NCBI GenBank assembly: GCA_031411495.1
Contig: JANOBD010000053.1
Location: forward strand, 1 to 64,000
DNA from: JANOBD01 sp031411495
Lineage (GTDB): Bacteria; Planctomycetota; Phycisphaerae; Tepidisphaerales; Tepidisphaeraceae
DNA: 64,000 nucleotides
Reading direction: 5' to 3'
Shown piece after piece: positions 8,749 to 15,760 of this stretch (positions are counted from its first letter, which is position 1; each line of letters begins with the position of its first letter). A program made the translations under genes and the position numbers. The notes beneath the pieces are model-generated. The model saw nothing but the letters and a program-made list of their open reading frames with translations. It did no database searches and had not been told where the DNA came from.

Positions 8749-8954
8749 TTGGCATCCGTCAACAGCGACTTCGCCGACAGACCCAGCGCCTTCGCGATGG
8801 CTTCCAGCGTCTCGATGCTGATGTTCGCCTTGCGGCCAGATTCAACGTCATTCCATCTCTGCCGCGAGCCCATGCCCGCCTTCTCGGCCGCCTCCTGCTG
8901 AGAAAGGCCGAGTTTCTCGCGCTGCGCCTTAATTCGTTCGGTGTCTAAGCCCAT
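8745..8954 (-). CDS. XRE-family HTH transcriptional repressor
   Basis: 69 residues, almost all one HTH_3/Cro-CI domain: RIKAQREKLGLSQQEAAEKAG, RQRWNDVESGRK, then ISIETLEAIAKALGLS, the typical closing helices. It is transcribed away from the plus-strand genes of the element, like the CI-type repressor of a prophage. The intergenic region in front of it contains a perfect ATTGAC-N2-GTCAAT palindrome that could be its operator. Its downstream partner is the membrane protein that overlaps it by four bases. Confidence 0.85.
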   Translation of the reverse strand: MGLDTERIKAQREKLGLSQQEAAEKAGMGSRQRWNDVESGRKANISIETLEAIAKALGLSAKSLLTDAK

Positions 8955-8976
8955 TCGAGAAAATGTACGCTTTTAG

Positions 8977-8990
8977 ATTGACGAGTCAAT
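8977..8990. promoter_or_regulatory. Candidate repressor operator, ATTGAC-N2-GTCAAT
   Basis: A perfect palindrome in the 80-bp divergent intergenic region between the XRE gene and the plus-strand gene at 9035. A further ATTGAC half-site occurs at 9008-9013. Location and symmetry fit a CI/Cro-type operator controlling both directions; binding is inferred. Confidence 0.5.
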
Positions 8991-8995
8991 CCGAT

Positions 8996-9021
8996 GTTTG
9001 TAATCTTATTGACGTACAAAC
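8996..9021. promoter_or_regulatory. Second inverted repeat in the divergent control region
   Basis: GTTTGT and ACAAAC are separated by 14 bases, spanning the ATTGAC half-site, and end 13 bases before the ATG at 9035. Possibly a second operator. Confidence 0.35.
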
Positions 9022-9034
9022 TGGAGTGCAAATC

Positions 9035-9394
9035 ATGGTCTTCAGCACCGACAAAATCCGCAGAGATCGCCAGTACGTCGACGTGAGCCAGCACGAAGCC
9101 ATCGACCGGCTGCTCGCCTACCGCGATGAGATGAAACGTCGACACGACATTCTGTATCCGAAGGTTTGCGTTCTCCGGCAGACCGACAAAGCCGTCTGGT
9201 TCGGTCGCGCGAACTCATTGGCAACGTGCTGGCTGCCGCGATCCGCCTTCCATTTTCTCGCCGATGTCGCAGAGCGCGGCGAGCGTCCCGACCGACCGGA
9301 CGGCAGGGCCCTTCGCTTCATGCAGTGGAGCATCTCAGTCTCGCCCTGGGGCCGCTCCAAGCTCGAAGCTGCCGGGGTCATCGACCGAAACTAA
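9035..9394 (+). CDS. Unknown small element protein
   Basis: 119 residues. ATG 9035 is chosen because CTGGAG lies upstream and an earlier in-frame start would run through the operator region. The protein is basic (RRDRQYVDVSQHEAIDRLLAYRD at the N-terminus, later VWFGRANSLATCWLPRSAF). No family was recognised. As the first plus-strand gene opposite the repressor, it occupies the place of an early lytic or replication-control gene. A hairpin with TCTTT follows its stop. Confidence 0.55.
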   Translation: MVFSTDKIRRDRQYVDVSQHEAIDRLLAYRDEMKRRHDILYPKVCVLRQTDKAVWFGRANSLATCWLPRSAFHFLADVAERGERPDRPDGRALRFMQWSISVSPWGRSKLEAAGVIDRN

Positions 9395-9406
9395 ATCCTT
9401 AGCTGG

Positions 9407-9436
9407 GCCGGCGCTGCACTCGGGCGCCGGCTCTTT
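9407..9436 (+). terminator. GC-rich hairpin terminator
   Basis: GCCGGCGC and GCGCCGGC with a 9-base loop, followed by TCTTT, 12 bases after the stop at 9394. Confidence 0.65.
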
Positions 9437-9461
9437 CGATTCACTCAACATGGAGGTTTTT

Positions 9462-9662
9462 ATGCGTCCGATCATCTTCCCCGGCGACCGCGTCGACCAC
9501 ATGCACCACTCCAGCGCTCCCGGCATCGTCGTAGCCGTCTGCGATGACCCTGCTGACGACGTCATCGTCTGGCGTCGCGACTCCGACGGCCTATTCGAAA
9601 GCTGGTTCGCGACCGACCTGCGCGTCGTCCAGCGCTTCGCCGAACCCGGCATGAACGATTGA
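9462..9662 (+). CDS. Unknown 66-residue element protein
   Basis: Starts MRPIIFPGDRVDHMHH, with GGAGG eight bases upstream deciding the start at 9462. The content is acidic, with DDPADDVIVWRRDSDG and WFATDLRVV; GDRV...PGIVVAV...VW looks like a small beta-barrel of the KOW/SH3 kind, which is a weak inference. It is followed by two strong hairpins. Confidence 0.55.
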   Translation: MRPIIFPGDRVDHMHHSSAPGIVVAVCDDPADDVIVWRRDSDGLFESWFATDLRVVQRFAEPGMND

Positions 9663-9674
9663 GCCACTCCTCGG

Positions 9675-9700
9675 GCGCGCCGGGCACATCGCCGGCGCGC
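9675..9700 (+). terminator. GC-rich hairpin downstream of the 66-residue gene
   Basis: GCGCGCCGG and CCGGCGCGC with an eight-base loop, followed by TTCG. It is the first of two hairpins in the gap between 9662 and 9890; a terminator or processing site. Confidence 0.5.
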
Positions 9701-9710
9701 TTCGCCATAA

Positions 9711-9741
9711 CGACCGCGCCGGTGGATAGCCGGCGCGGTCG
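9711..9741 (+). terminator. Perfect 12-bp stem hairpin
   Basis: CGACCGCGCCGG and CCGGCGCGGTCG are perfectly complementary with a seven-base loop, followed by CTTCACTCT. The strongest hairpin of the element; a Rho-independent-like terminator or transcript-protecting structure. Confidence 0.55.
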
Positions 9742-9889
9742 CTTCACTCTGGCCGGGATTGGCCGGAGTTTCGCTAGAATCACGACTACGGGTGTCGCGC
9801 GGCCGGCCAGCTTCGCGATTCACGGCCTGGCGGCGGCGGCGCGGTCTACCTCCCGCGCTGCCGTCGGCCGGCCCGTGATGAGGTAGACG

Positions 9890-10495
9890 ATGAACCGCGA
9901 TTTCACACCGTTCCAGATCCTCAAGGAAATCGGCGATGCGTTGCTCAAACTCTCAGTGTTCGGAAAACCGGTCAAGCTGTCGAAGCGGACCAATTCGGGG
10001 TTGAACGGCACTCGTGCAGAGCAATTCAACCGGTCGATGATTCTCGTCCGTGATCTGACTCGCCTCGAATCGATGGCGAAGAACACGTGCACGGGCATTT
10101 CTGGCGATCTACTAAGAGAGTTGAAGGGTGCCTTGGATCAATGGCCGAATGGCCTTCTCGGATTGTCATCGGTCGATCTGAAATCGCTTCAAGGTCTATC
10201 CGGCAGGTTCTTCGCAGAGGCATCGCGGATACGAGCTGCGAAGATCGGCGGAAATGTTGAACCGGATAGCTACGCAGTTCACGAGCCGAAGGCACTCTCC
10301 GAACTGCTCCAAGAAGTGTTTGACGCCATTCCGATCGCGCCGGATGGGCGCGAGGGTAGCGAAATCGTCGCGATGATCAACCGACCGGTTACGGATCGGC
10401 TCGGCGTCATAAAAGCCATAGCCAAGCTCCAAAAGTTGCGGCCGGAATCGAACATCCGAAACGTCCGTGGACGCGGCTACATGCGCGACGAATAG
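9890..10495 (+). CDS. Unknown 201-residue element protein with winged-helix-like end
   Basis: The N-terminal part is mostly helical and basic (LSKRTNSGLNGTRAEQFNRS). The C-terminus, RPESNIRNVRGRGYM, looks like the end of an OmpR-type winged helix (IRxVRGxGY), preceded by a helix AKLQKL, but no complete wHTH can be traced and no receiver is present. It lies between hairpin-flanked small genes, so it may be transcribed on its own. Function unknown. Confidence 0.6.
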   Translation: MNRDFTPFQILKEIGDALLKLSVFGKPVKLSKRTNSGLNGTRAEQFNRSMILVRDLTRLESMAKNTCTGISGDLLRELKGALDQWPNGLLGLSSVDLKSLQGLSGRFFAEASRIRAAKIGGNVEPDSYAVHEPKALSELLQEVFDAIPIAPDGREGSEIVAMINRPVTDRLGVIKAIAKLQKLRPESNIRNVRGRGYMRDE

Positions 10496-10559
10496 AAAAA
10501 CGAAACAGGGTATATCGGGGCCATACTGCGTGACGCCGACTCTTGGCATTCTTTGCCAC

Positions 10560-10790
10560 ATGGCCGACGCATCCCCGCAACCCATGAAGACTACTCCAGA
10601 AGTTGCACGCGAACTTCGCGCGACGCTCGAGCAGGTCAAGTACGCGTGCCGGCTCTACAAGATTGAACCCACTACGAAGATCGGCTCGGCGAATTGTTGG
10701 GACGAAGCCGGCATCGAGCAGATCCGCAGCGCGCTGAAGCGCATCGACAAGCCAGACCCGTACTACGCCAACAGATTGAAGAACTTGTAG
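10560..10790 (+). CDS. Small HTH-like element protein
   Basis: 76 residues. TPEVARELRATLEQVKYACRLYKIEPT followed by CWDEAGIEQIRSALKRI has the two-helix plus acidic-turn layout of MerR/excisionase-type HTH proteins. A second possible start is the Met at 10584. A strong hairpin with CTCTTC follows the stop. Probably a DNA-binding regulator. Confidence 0.55.
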   Translation: MADASPQPMKTTPEVARELRATLEQVKYACRLYKIEPTTKIGSANCWDEAGIEQIRSALKRIDKPDPYYANRLKNL

Positions 10791-10828
10791 TGAAGCTAGT
10801 CGGCGGCGCCGTGCCGCTGATCTCCGGG

Positions 10829-10860
10829 CCCGGCCGGGTTCATCCCCGGCCGGGGCTCTT
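10829..10860 (+). terminator. GC-rich hairpin terminator
   Basis: CCCGGCCGGG is repeated, in inverted and direct sense because each arm is itself a palindrome, across a six-base loop, followed by CTCTT. It separates the gene at 10560 from the replication operon that begins at 10914. Confidence 0.6.
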
Positions 10861-10913
10861 CAGAAAGTCGACGGACGGGACGCCAATCGCGCCGCCGGCG
10901 AGAGACAAAGACG

Positions 10914-11141
10914 ATGAGACGTTATCCCGAACATCATCAAACTCCACCGCGACCGGCCGACGTCGTCGCTGATGCCATGCTCCTGATGGGCGGCGCTGAT
11001 AACCGTTTTATCGGTTTCAGACTCGGCCGTCCGAACGCGCTTCGCGTCGCTCGCGTGCTGCAGGCCGCTGGCGCCGGCGTGCTGGTGGACCGCGACGGCG
11101 GGCTCGTTCACGTCGACACGCAGGGAGGGCTCGGCCGATGA
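10914..11141 (+). CDS. Unknown 75-residue protein at the head of the replication operon
   Basis: The sequence reads RPADVVADAMLLMGGADNRFIGFRLGRPNALRVARVLQAAGAGVLVDRDGG in overlapping parts, small and alanine-rich. No family was recognised. Its stop overlaps the next start (ATGA at 11138), so it is coupled to the replication protein. Confidence 0.5.
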   Translation: MRRYPEHHQTPPRPADVVADAMLLMGGADNRFIGFRLGRPNALRVARVLQAAGAGVLVDRDGGLVHVDTQGGLGR

Positions 11142-11914
11142 GGTTTTTCGACCAGCTCAACGCGCTCGTCGACCACCACCTGGCGAACCTCTCGGGCCTG
11201 GAGGCAAAACTGTTGCTCGTGATGCTGCGTTACTCCGACAACTCTACGGGCATCAGCTACCCGAGTCTCAACAAGCTCTGCGAATTGCTGGGACACAAAT
11301 CAAACGACCGCATCCGCGAGGCGATCAAGGCTCTCGTTGCAAAGGGCCATCTTGCGATGGTTGCGGCAGCGACGTTCAACCGATCTACAAGGTATCAACT
11401 GACGATGGAGGGTCTCCCCCTTGGCGCAGGAGACTCCCCCGAAAAGCCCCCCTCTCCCCCAAGTAGCAGGAGACTCCCCCAAGACGCCCCCCTGGGAGGG
11501 GGCCAAAATGCCCCCCGGGGTCTCCTGCGCCACGCCCCCCCGAACGGCTTAATGAACGGCTTACCGAACGGCTCATGCGCTCATGCTGCTTCGCAGCACT
11601 CGTCAGTCGAAGTCTTGCTGACGTTTCCCGTGAAGGCGTCGAAGGGGAGAAGCGACACTTGGGACCTGACCCGAGCAGCGGCCGACCGGCTCGCCGAAAG
11701 ATTCCCGAGCATCGACGTTCTGGACGAATGCCGCGGAGCGCTGGCGTGGTGTGAAGCCAACCCGACGAAGCAGAAGACAACGCGCGGCATCCCGGCATTC
11801 CTGACCAACTGGCTGTTGAACACAAAGAAGAAATCGAACCCGCACACCAACGGCCACGCCAACCGCCGCTTTGCAGGCGTCGGCGCCATTCCCGCCGGGC
11901 AGGAGGACAATTGA
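11138..11914 (+). CDS. Winged-helix replication protein (phage RepO/helicase-loader type)
   Basis: 258 residues. Residues about 15-90 form a helix-turn-helix_36-type winged helix (LSGLEAKLLLVMLRY, ISYPSLNKLCELLG, RIREAIKALVAKGHL). A proline-rich linker follows (about 100-150). The C-terminal about 90 residues, ending GIPAFLTNWLLNT, look like the helicase-interacting end of phage replication initiators. It overlaps the DnaB gene by four bases (TTGA), the usual initiator-helicase pairing. It probably recognises the element origin and loads the helicase. Confidence 0.7.
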   Translation: MRFFDQLNALVDHHLANLSGLEAKLLLVMLRYSDNSTGISYPSLNKLCELLGHKSNDRIREAIKALVAKGHLAMVAAATFNRSTRYQLTMEGLPLGAGDSPEKPPSPPSSRRLPQDAPLGGGQNAPRGLLRHAPPNGLMNGLPNGSCAHAASQHSSVEVLLTFPVKASKGRSDTWDLTRAAADRLAERFPSIDVLDECRGALAWCEANPTKQKTTRGIPAFLTNWLLNTKKKSNPHTNGHANRRFAGVGAIPAGQEDN

Positions 11915-13254
11915 GCAACACCACCGACAAACTCCCGCCGCATTCCCTGGAAGCCGAAATGTGCCTTCTCGGCTCGATGCTCATCGCGCCGGACTTCGCG
12001 CGTGAAGTGCTTCCGACCCTCAGGCCCAACTCATTCTTCCTGACAGATCATCGGATCGTCTTTGAGACGATTGCCGCGCTTCATGCCGCCAACCGCGCGG
12101 TCGACTTGATCGTCCTGCGCGACGAACTGAGCAAGGCCGGCGAGTACGAGAAGATTGGCGGCGCGGCGATGCTCGCGCAGCTGGTCGGGACCGTTCCGAG
12201 CGCCGCACACGGGCCGGAGTACGCCGCTCGCGTCCGCGAACATGCGGCGCGCCGGCAGTTGATCGGCTTGGCCGACAACATCATCCGCCGTGCCCAAAAC
12301 GGCCAATACGACGTCGCCGCTCTCGCAAGCGAAATCACGGCAGAGGCGGCCGCGGTGCTGGCCGACCGTAGCGCGGGCGACATCATCACCTTTGCCGACG
12401 CGGTCGAGGCCGCTTATGACGGACTCGATGAGGGCTCGGCCGATTTGATTCAGACCGGACTATCCGCAGTCGACGCTATCGTCGGCGGTTTCGGCGCCGG
12501 TGAAACCGTGATTACCGCCGGCAGACCGAGCATGGGCAAGAGCACGTTCCTGCGGACCATTTCGAAAAACGTCGGCGCGCAGGGCATCCCGGTTGGATTC
12601 ATCAGTCTTGAGGAATCACCGGCCAAAATTGCCCGCAACGCCCTCGCAAGCGAAGCGAGCGTCGACAACCACCGGATCCGCAGCGCGAACATGGACCGCG
12701 ACCAGTGGAACCGCCTCGGAGACGCCGTAGTCCGATTGCAGAAGCTGCCAATTTTCATCAGCCGCAATGCCCGTAGCGTTGACGAGATTCGCGCTGTGGC
12801 AACCACGATGAAGCAAAAGCATCGTTGCCGGCTGCTCATCGTCGATCACTTGAGCCGGGTACGCGCGCCGGGCAAATCCCTTTACGAGCAAACGACCAAC
12901 GCCAGCGGAGCGATCAGCGATCTCATCAAGGACCTGGGCGTCGCCGGTCTCGTCGCCTGCCAGCTCAACCGCGGCGTGGAACATCGCGACGACCCGCGGC
13001 CGACCATGGCAGACCTGCGCGACAGCGGCGCAATTGAGCAGGACGCCGACGGTGTGCTCCTGCTGCATCGGGATGATTACTTCCGAGTCGGCACACCTGG
13101 CTATGAGCCTACCGGCATCGCCGACGTCATCGTCGCCAAATGGCGCGACGGCGTTCGGGGCGGTACGGCGCGCATCAAGTCGGACCTGCGCTTTCAGCGC
13201 TTCGTCGACCTGCCGAGATCGCTCGAATCCTCCTACACGGGGGAATCAAATTGA
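11911..13254 (+). CDS. dnaB: Replicative DNA helicase, DnaB family
   Basis: 447 residues, starting at TTG 11911 with GGAGGACAA in front. The N-terminal domain (PPHSLEAEMCLLGSML, about 8-110) is the DnaB hexamer collar. The RecA-like ATPase has Walker A GRPSMGKST (about 205), the catalytic Glu in SLEES, Walker B LLIVDHL (about 310), and the DRPTMADLRDSGAIEQDAD block (here DPRP) with RDDYF. It unwinds DNA at the fork as a ring. As an extra copy within an integrated element, next to a probable loader, it most likely serves autonomous replication of the excised element. Confidence 0.93.
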   Translation: MSNTTDKLPPHSLEAEMCLLGSMLIAPDFAREVLPTLRPNSFFLTDHRIVFETIAALHAANRAVDLIVLRDELSKAGEYEKIGGAAMLAQLVGTVPSAAHGPEYAARVREHAARRQLIGLADNIIRRAQNGQYDVAALASEITAEAAAVLADRSAGDIITFADAVEAAYDGLDEGSADLIQTGLSAVDAIVGGFGAGETVITAGRPSMGKSTFLRTISKNVGAQGIPVGFISLEESPAKIARNALASEASVDNHRIRSANMDRDQWNRLGDAVVRLQKLPIFISRNARSVDEIRAVATTMKQKHRCRLLIVDHLSRVRAPGKSLYEQTTNASGAISDLIKDLGVAGLVACQLNRGVEHRDDPRPTMADLRDSGAIEQDADGVLLLHRDDYFRVGTPGYEPTGIADVIVAKWRDGVRGGTARIKSDLRFQRFVDLPRSLESSYTGESN

Positions 13255-13511
13255 CCCGGTACCGCATCACCATCGACGCCCGGAAACACGCGATTCCAGA
13301 AGCAATCCGACTTCGTCGCCTGTTGAAGTTCGCAGGCCGCGCGCTCGCGCTGAAATGCGTCGATGTCCGAGCCGAACGTTTAGACACCCATCGAAACGAC
13401 CCCAAGCCGCCGGCGCGTCCGGCAGGAGTCCCATCTGTTTATGGCCGATGCTTGCAGCCCGTCATCGCGACTACGCAGGATTCTGGGGCCAAATCAAATG
13501 GCGACTCATAA
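13251..13511 (+). CDS. Unknown 86-residue protein coupled to DnaB
   Basis: Begins at TTG 13251, overlapping the dnaB stop (TTGA) with GGGGGAA upstream. The first 45 residues (ITIDARKHAIPEAIRLRRLL, FAGRALALKCVDVRAE) look like a compact alpha/beta domain; the tail is low complexity. Function unknown. Confidence 0.5.
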   Translation: MTRYRITIDARKHAIPEAIRLRRLLKFAGRALALKCVDVRAERLDTHRNDPKPPARPAGVPSVYGRCLQPVIATTQDSGAKSNGDS

Positions 13512-13538
13512 CGTCGAGATTCGCCCGAGGAGCATGCA

Positions 13539-13868
13539 ATGAGCAACAAAGATGATAACTCCATTCCACCTTTTGCTGATGGACGTGACCGCAGCACTGG
13601 TCGCTTCGCCAAAGGGTGGCGGGGCGGATCTGGCAACCCGCATGCCGCGCTGGTTATGAGCTTCAGACGCGCGATGCTGGAAAGCGTCACAACCGAGCAA
13701 ATCTCGCAAATGTTCAAGGATCTCGTCGACGCCGCGCTCGCCGGCAATGCCGAGGCGCGCAGCGAGGTCTTGGACCGTTGCTGCGGTCGAAGTGTTCCTG
13801 CGGACATGCTGGGCGAGATCGGCGAACTCGCTGAGAACATTGAGGAACTGAGAACGAGGATTCGATGA
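13539..13868 (+). CDS. DUF5681-like small element protein
   Basis: 109 residues. DRSTGRFAKGWRGGSGNPHA matches the GRFxxGxSGNPxGR-type start of DUF5681, a family common in phages and islands and sometimes found near terminase genes. The rest is helical (FRRAMLESVTTEQISQMFKDLVDAAL.. then GEIGELAENIEEL). A DNA-related function is likely but unproven. It overlaps the following gene by four bases (ATGA). Confidence 0.6.
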   Translation: MSNKDDNSIPPFADGRDRSTGRFAKGWRGGSGNPHAALVMSFRRAMLESVTTEQISQMFKDLVDAALAGNAEARSEVLDRCCGRSVPADMLGEIGELAENIEELRTRIR

Positions 13869-14080
13869 AACGTGCACTACTTGTTGCCCTTGGCAAGTCG
13901 ATCGAGCAGCTTCGACTCAAAGAAGAGAGCCGATTGATTTCGCACAAGTCATTCGACCACGAACGCTACAGAAGAGAGTACCAGGCCGCCCTGAGCACCG
14001 TTGGCCGTGAAAAGCTGCTTGAGCACATGCTCGAAACGATCGGCACGATGACGAAACCGACGGACGGGGGCGCGTCATGA
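13865..14080 (+). CDS. Unknown 71-residue protein
   Basis: Helical and charged (GKSIEQLRLKEESRLISHKS, YRREYQAALSTVGREKLLEHM). The start overlaps the upstream stop and its stop overlaps the excisionase-like start, so it is locked into the int-xis transcript. No family was recognised. Confidence 0.5.
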   Translation: MKRALLVALGKSIEQLRLKEESRLISHKSFDHERYRREYQAALSTVGREKLLEHMLETIGTMTKPTDGGAS

Positions 14081-14301
14081 GTACGACCATCATCTCCATC
14101 CCAAAACTTCGCGGCGATGAGTTCAGCGTGGATGCGAGACAAGCGGCCCGAATGATCGGTCTACCGCTGCGCACGCTGCAGTCAGACACGAAGGTCGGTA
14201 AGATTCCTGCGGCGAGAAAGATCGGCCGTCGATATGTTTACATCGTGGCGGATCTCAAGAGCATGGTCGAGAACGCAACACGACCGGGAGCAAACGCCTG
14301 A
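14077..14301 (+). CDS. Excisionase-like HTH protein
   Basis: 74 residues. SVDARQAARMIGLPLRTLQSDTKVGKIPAARKIGRRYVY is the compact layout of an AlpA/MerR-type excisionase HTH: a helix pair, then G-K-I-P-A-x-K-I-G-R-R-Y as the wing. ATGA overlap on the left and TGATG overlap with the integrase on the right. It would bend attachment-site DNA to bias the integrase towards excision. Confidence 0.75.
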   Translation: MSTTIISIPKLRGDEFSVDARQAARMIGLPLRTLQSDTKVGKIPAARKIGRRYVYIVADLKSMVENATRPGANA

Positions 14302-15572
14302 TGGCAAGCGTCTACAAACAAGGTCGAACCGTTCTATTGCAGATTGGCGCGGGAAGCTCCCGTCGCGTGCGTCGCCTGGGCAACCTCTCCCGCGATGGCA
14401 TGGGCGCCGTTGAGTTCCACGTCGGCCAGATTGAGCAGGCTCGCAAGGCTTCAGTCGGGATTCCACCAGCGACACAGGCTTGGCTTTGTGACATCACCGA
14501 CGACCTACACGCAAAACTCGCCGCGCTGCAGTTGGTGTCGGCACGTGAGCAGATTGAGAACGGCGGCATCGGGTTGACGATCTCCAAGCTCTTCGACGAT
14601 TTTCTCTCGCGTCGCAATGACCTAAGAGGGTCGACGCGGGTGAATTACGGGCAGGCAAAGAAGAAGGCCTCGGAGTTTTTCAGCCCTCTGAAGCTGGTTG
14701 CAAAAATCGGCGTCGCTGAGGCAAAGGACTTCCGGCGCCATCTCGAGTCGACCCTGTCTGCGGCGAGTGTGTCCGGATTCATAAAGCGAATGCGATGCGT
14801 GTTCGCCGACGCTGTCGAGCGCGGCAACCTAAAGAGCAACCCGTTCACGAAGGTAGTTGCCGGCTCACAGAGCAACGCGGCCCGGCTGAAGTTCGTGCCC
14901 GGAGACGACATCGAAAAAGTCATAGCGATGGAATCGTGCGTTCAATGGCGATGCCTGATCGCCCTGGCGCGATATGGCGGCTTGAGATGTCCGAGTGAAC
15001 CATCGCACATTCGACTCTCCGAGGTGGACTGGACTGAGAACGAGATCATCGTGCGGAGCGACAAGACGAAGCGGCAGGGCAAGGCCGTGCGACACGTCCC
15101 GATCTTCGATGAGCTGCTTCCGTATCTTCGCGCGGCTTACGACGCTGCCGCTGCGGACCAAGTTCATCTATTGCCGGCCATTCGCTCGGACTGCAATCCT
15201 CACACGAGGCTCAAGCGTCTCGTCGAAAGGGCGGGACTTCGGCAGTGGCCGAAGCTGTTTCAGAACCTGCGCGCGAGCCGCGAGACCGAGTTGATCGCTC
15301 AGGGTTACCAGCTCCACAACGTGTGCGCGTGGATCGGCAATTCTCCAGACGTCGCCAACCGCCACTACCTGATGTTGACGCCACAAGAGAAGGAACGTGC
15401 GGTCAGTGCAGCGCGCGCTGCAAAAAGCGCTGCACTAGGAACCAACGAGATCGCGCAGTTTGCGCAGGTAAAAGAAAAAGGCCGCGATTTCCAAGTGAAA
15501 AACGCGGCCCTGCACGCCATAGGCATGCCTCATGTGACCCCAACGGGAATCGAACCCGTGTCGCGGCCTTGA
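14301..15572 (+). CDS. int: Tyrosine recombinase / integrase
   Basis: 423 residues. The N-terminal arm (MASVYKQGRTVLLQIG) and SAM-like core domain (KLFDDFLSRR) precede the catalytic domain at about 205-370: Arg in RYGGLRCPSE, Lys in SDKTKRQGKA, second Arg in FQNLRASRETEL, and Tyr in NRHYLM. The usual catalytic His of HxxR is Gln and the H/W-box His is Asn (WIGNS), as I recall for planctomycete integrases. The last residues (PTGIEPV) are encoded by the 3' end of tRNA-Glu, so the C-terminus depends on the attachment site. It integrates and, with the excisionase, excises the element. Confidence 0.9.
   Translation: MASVYKQGRTVLLQIGAGSSRRVRRLGNLSRDGMGAVEFHVGQIEQARKASVGIPPATQAWLCDITDDLHAKLAALQLVSAREQIENGGIGLTISKLFDDFLSRRNDLRGSTRVNYGQAKKKASEFFSPLKLVAKIGVAEAKDFRRHLESTLSAASVSGFIKRMRCVFADAVERGNLKSNPFTKVVAGSQSNAARLKFVPGDDIEKVIAMESCVQWRCLIALARYGGLRCPSEPSHIRLSEVDWTENEIIVRSDKTKRQGKAVRHVPIFDELLPYLRAAYDAAAADQVHLLPAIRSDCNPHTRLKRLVERAGLRQWPKLFQNLRASRETELIAQGYQLHNVCAWIGNSPDVANRHYLMLTPQEKERAVSAARAAKSAALGTNEIAQFAQVKEKGRDFQVKNAALHAIGMPHVTPTGIEPVSRP
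15535..15572. other. Probable attachment site (tRNA-Glu 3' end)
   Basis: The integrase reading frame ends inside the T-arm and acceptor of tRNA-Glu. Tyrosine integrases commonly recombine at this part of a tRNA. The second copy expected at the far end of the element was not found by eye. Confidence 0.55.
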
Positions 15573-15606
15573 AAGGGCCGTGTCCTAACCGCTAGACGAT
15601 GGGGCC
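15535..15606 (-). tRNA. tRNA-Glu (anticodon UUC)
   Basis: On the minus strand it folds with acceptor GGCCCCA/TGGGGTC, D-arm GTCTAGCGGTTAGGAC, anticodon loop CTTTCAA (UUC) and T-arm ACGGGTTCGATTCCCGT. CCA is not encoded. The 3' half overlaps the integrase 3' end by 38 bases and is the integration target. Confidence 0.93.
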
Positions 15607-15760
15607 AAGCGAGTCTGAAATCCTTGCCCGTAAATGAAACGGGCGCGCCCGGTTAGGCTCGGGCGAGTCGCGAAGAATATGCCGATTTTGGGTGGTTGGT
15701 CAATGGGCGGGGCCCGCGCTCGCTTTGCCGAGCGCCAAAGGGGCATTACCCTCACGATTC

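Larger units (their letters stand above)
7184..15572 (+). mobile_element. Integrated satellite-like element in tRNA-Glu (left boundary uncertain)
   Basis: A run of about 17 small, often overlapping genes: tandem HTH genes, divergent XRE repressor, winged-helix replication protein, DnaB helicase, excisionase-like protein and, last, a tyrosine integrase whose 3' end enters the 3' end of tRNA-Glu. This is the standard arrangement of elements that integrate at a tRNA 3' end. Capsid, portal, tail, relaxase and type IV secretion genes are absent. The right boundary lies within 15535-15572. I could not find a second copy of the tRNA 3' end on the left, so the left end is only bracketed between about 5.7 and 7.2 kb. 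Confidence 0.65.
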
